A stretch of DNA of 46,316 nucleotides from Gammaproteobacteria bacterium (GTDB lineage: Bacteria; Pseudomonadota; Gammaproteobacteria; DSM-19610). Positions 45,481-46,316 of this stretch are shown here, piece by piece; position 1 is the stretch's first letter, and each line of letters begins with the position of its first letter. Under the pieces are notes generated by a model. The model saw only the letters and a program-made list of their open reading frames with translations. It was not told where the DNA came from and made no database searches. Location: the NCBI GenBank assembly GCA_015494295.1, contig WGBO01000069.1, positions 1 to 46,316 of the forward strand, given 5' to 3'. The translations under genes and the position numbers were made by a program.

Positions 45481-45510
45481 TTGACAAACCACCTGGTCGG
45501 TTCGTATTCT
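45481..45510 (+). promoter_or_regulatory. Sigma70 promoter with a TetR-type operator candidate in the spacer
   Basis: TTGACA (45481-45486), an 18-base spacer and TATTCT (45505-45510) give a strong promoter for the gene at 45579. Inside the spacer lies the palindrome ACCA-CC-TGGT (45488-45497), flanked by AACC and GGTT half-matches. A bound TetR dimer would block RNA polymerase. The site is 66 bases upstream of the divergent tetR start, so autoregulation is plausible. Confidence 0.6.
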
Positions 45511-45578
45511 ACCAACCAGCCGGTATGCAGGCAAGTCTCATACCCGATACCTGTTGTCCAGCCAGGCGGAGCGCCAAC

Positions 45579-46049
45579 ATGACAGCGACAACCCTCGATC
45601 TCAGCATCGGCGAAGTCATCCCGGACCGGCGGCTGGGGGCGAACGCCCACGCCGACACCATCGAACTGCGCGGCAAGCGCATGCGGGTGGAAATCAGCGA
45701 AAGCGCCGCGCGCGCGCTGCAGGCCCGCGAAAGCGCCATTCTGGTCGAGCTGGAACTCTATTTCAGTTGCCTGGTCCGCAAACAGGTACGCTTCACCAGC
45801 GCGGATGAAACCCCGGCGCCAGGTCACGAACTGGCCCGCATCCTGCCCGGCCTGTACGCCAGTTTCCGCGCCGTCACCACCGCCCATTGCCGGATCGACG
45901 AAACCGACGGCAAGCCACCGGTGGAAACCATGCCGGTCAAGCGCCCCGACCTGTTCGTGCCCGACTGGCTGAAAATCGACTTTCGTCACGGCCGCTGGCT
46001 GGGCGAATACGGATTCAAGAACGATCTCCGCCAATCCTCGACCCCTTAA
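45579..46049 (+). CDS. Protein of unknown function upstream of dsrE2
   Basis: A 156-residue soluble protein that I do not recognise. It begins TATTLDLSIGEVIPDRR, has a central beta-rich part ESAILVELELYFSCLVRKQVRF with one cysteine, a second cysteine in TTAHCRIDE, and a C-terminal DLFVPDWLKIDFRHGRWLGE. No signal peptide or membrane helix. GGAG lies seven bases before the ATG. It is followed after 19 bases by dsrE2, so the two probably form an operon under the promoter at 45481, and a link to sulfur transfer is inferred only from that. Confidence 0.7.
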   Translation: MTATTLDLSIGEVIPDRRLGANAHADTIELRGKRMRVEISESAARALQARESAILVELELYFSCLVRKQVRFTSADETPAPGHELARILPGLYASFRAVTTAHCRIDETDGKPPVETMPVKRPDLFVPDWLKIDFRHGRWLGEYGFKNDLRQSSTP

Positions 46050-46068
46050 CCCCGACGGGAGGTTCACC

Positions 46069-46316
46069 ATGAGCAGCGAAACCGCAAACACCGAGATGGA
46101 GCAGTGGCTTGACAGGAAACTGGACGAGCTGCTGCCCGGCAAACTCCGCGAAATCGACGAAGCCAGGACACCCTCGATGTCCATCATTGCCACCAAGGGC
46201 ACGCTGGACTGGGCCTATCCGCCCTTCATCCTGGCGTCGACCTCGGCCGCGCTGGGCTGGGATACCTCGATCTTCTTCACCTTCTACGGCCTGCTGCTGC
46301 TGAAGAAGGAACTGCC
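46069..46316 (+). CDS. DsrE2-type (DsrE/DsrF/DrsH-like) protein, truncated by the window edge
   Basis: The first 82 residues of a DsrE2-like protein. A charged helical start (MEQWLDRKLDELLPGKLREI) leads to the family signature MSIIATKGTLDWAYPPFI, then LASTSAALGWDTSIFFTFYG. DsrE2 proteins are membrane-associated sulfur carriers often found with rhodanese and TusA genes in sulfur oxidisers; whether those genes follow lies beyond the edge. GGGAGG precedes the ATG. It is the second gene of the divergent operon next to tetR. Confidence 0.9.
   Translation, partial: MSSETANTEMEQWLDRKLDELLPGKLREIDEARTPSMSIIATKGTLDWAYPPFILASTSAALGWDTSIFFTFYGLLLLKKEL

Noticed and set aside
1..46316. CRISPR arrays, tRNA or rRNA genes, insertion sequences, prophage or integron features
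   Set aside because: No direct-repeat arrays, cloverleaf-like sequences, transposase or integrase motifs, or base-composition breaks were seen on reading both strands.

Overview
The window looks like chromosomal core sequence from a GC-rich gammaproteobacterium, probably Chromatiales/Ectothiorhodospiraceae-like and possibly a sulfur oxidiser. This rests on gene content: Lol and lipid A genes with MsbA/LpxK/KdsB, proteobacterial GshA, RNase E whose catalytic residues fall at the Escherichia coli numbers, a gene order around rne that resembles Pseudomonas, and a DsrE2-type protein at the right edge. No rRNA, tRNA, CRISPR array, insertion sequence or prophage was seen. Coding density is high and base composition is even.

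Layout. (1) Positions 1-9226, minus strand: a compact chemotaxis operon transcribed leftwards, STAS protein - cheY - cheA - cheW - Aer-like PAS receptor - cheR - cheD - cheB - second receptor (cut by the edge). (2) 9227-11441: a NarL/FixJ response regulator facing a decayed gene that joins a PhnD-like binding-protein segment to a sensor-like segment; a strong intrinsic terminator follows. (3) 11558-20276, mainly plus strand: SseB-like protein, a receiver-like protein, a membrane-anchored HExxHxxGxxD metalloprotease candidate, a YbeL-type zinc-ribbon protein, an unknown protein coupled to ferredoxin-NADP reductase, a membrane diguanylate cyclase, a dihydrolipoyl dehydrogenase, gshA and yceF (maf). 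(4) 20280-34131: sppA, a Gph-like phosphatase and rluC leftwards, divergent from rne; then leftward comEC - exbB - exbD - msbA - lpxK - trm112-like - kdsB and a low-molecular-weight phosphatase, with one small opposite-strand gene in between. (5) 34303-41695: an outer-membrane barrel protein, a lytic transglycosylase-like lipoprotein, lolD with a single LolC/E-type permease, a small exported protein, the agmatine-to-putrescine pair aguA/aguB, an atypical DAHP synthase-like protein and an exported DsrE protein. (6) 41705-46316: leftward tetR - RND transporter - LolA-like protein, divergent from an unknown protein plus DsrE2.

How the genes work together. Region 1 forms a nearly complete chemotaxis signalling array: receptors, CheW/CheA, CheY and an adaptation set of CheR, CheB and CheD. 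Regions 3 and 4 combine redox and thiol functions with RNA turnover and assembly of the lipid A/Kdo core and envelope. Region 6 is the best place to look for something undescribed: a TetR-controlled RND/LolA-like lipid or lipoprotein trafficking pair bracketed by two DsrE-family proteins, with a strong sigma70-like promoter carrying an ACCA-CC-TGGT palindrome between its -35 and -10.
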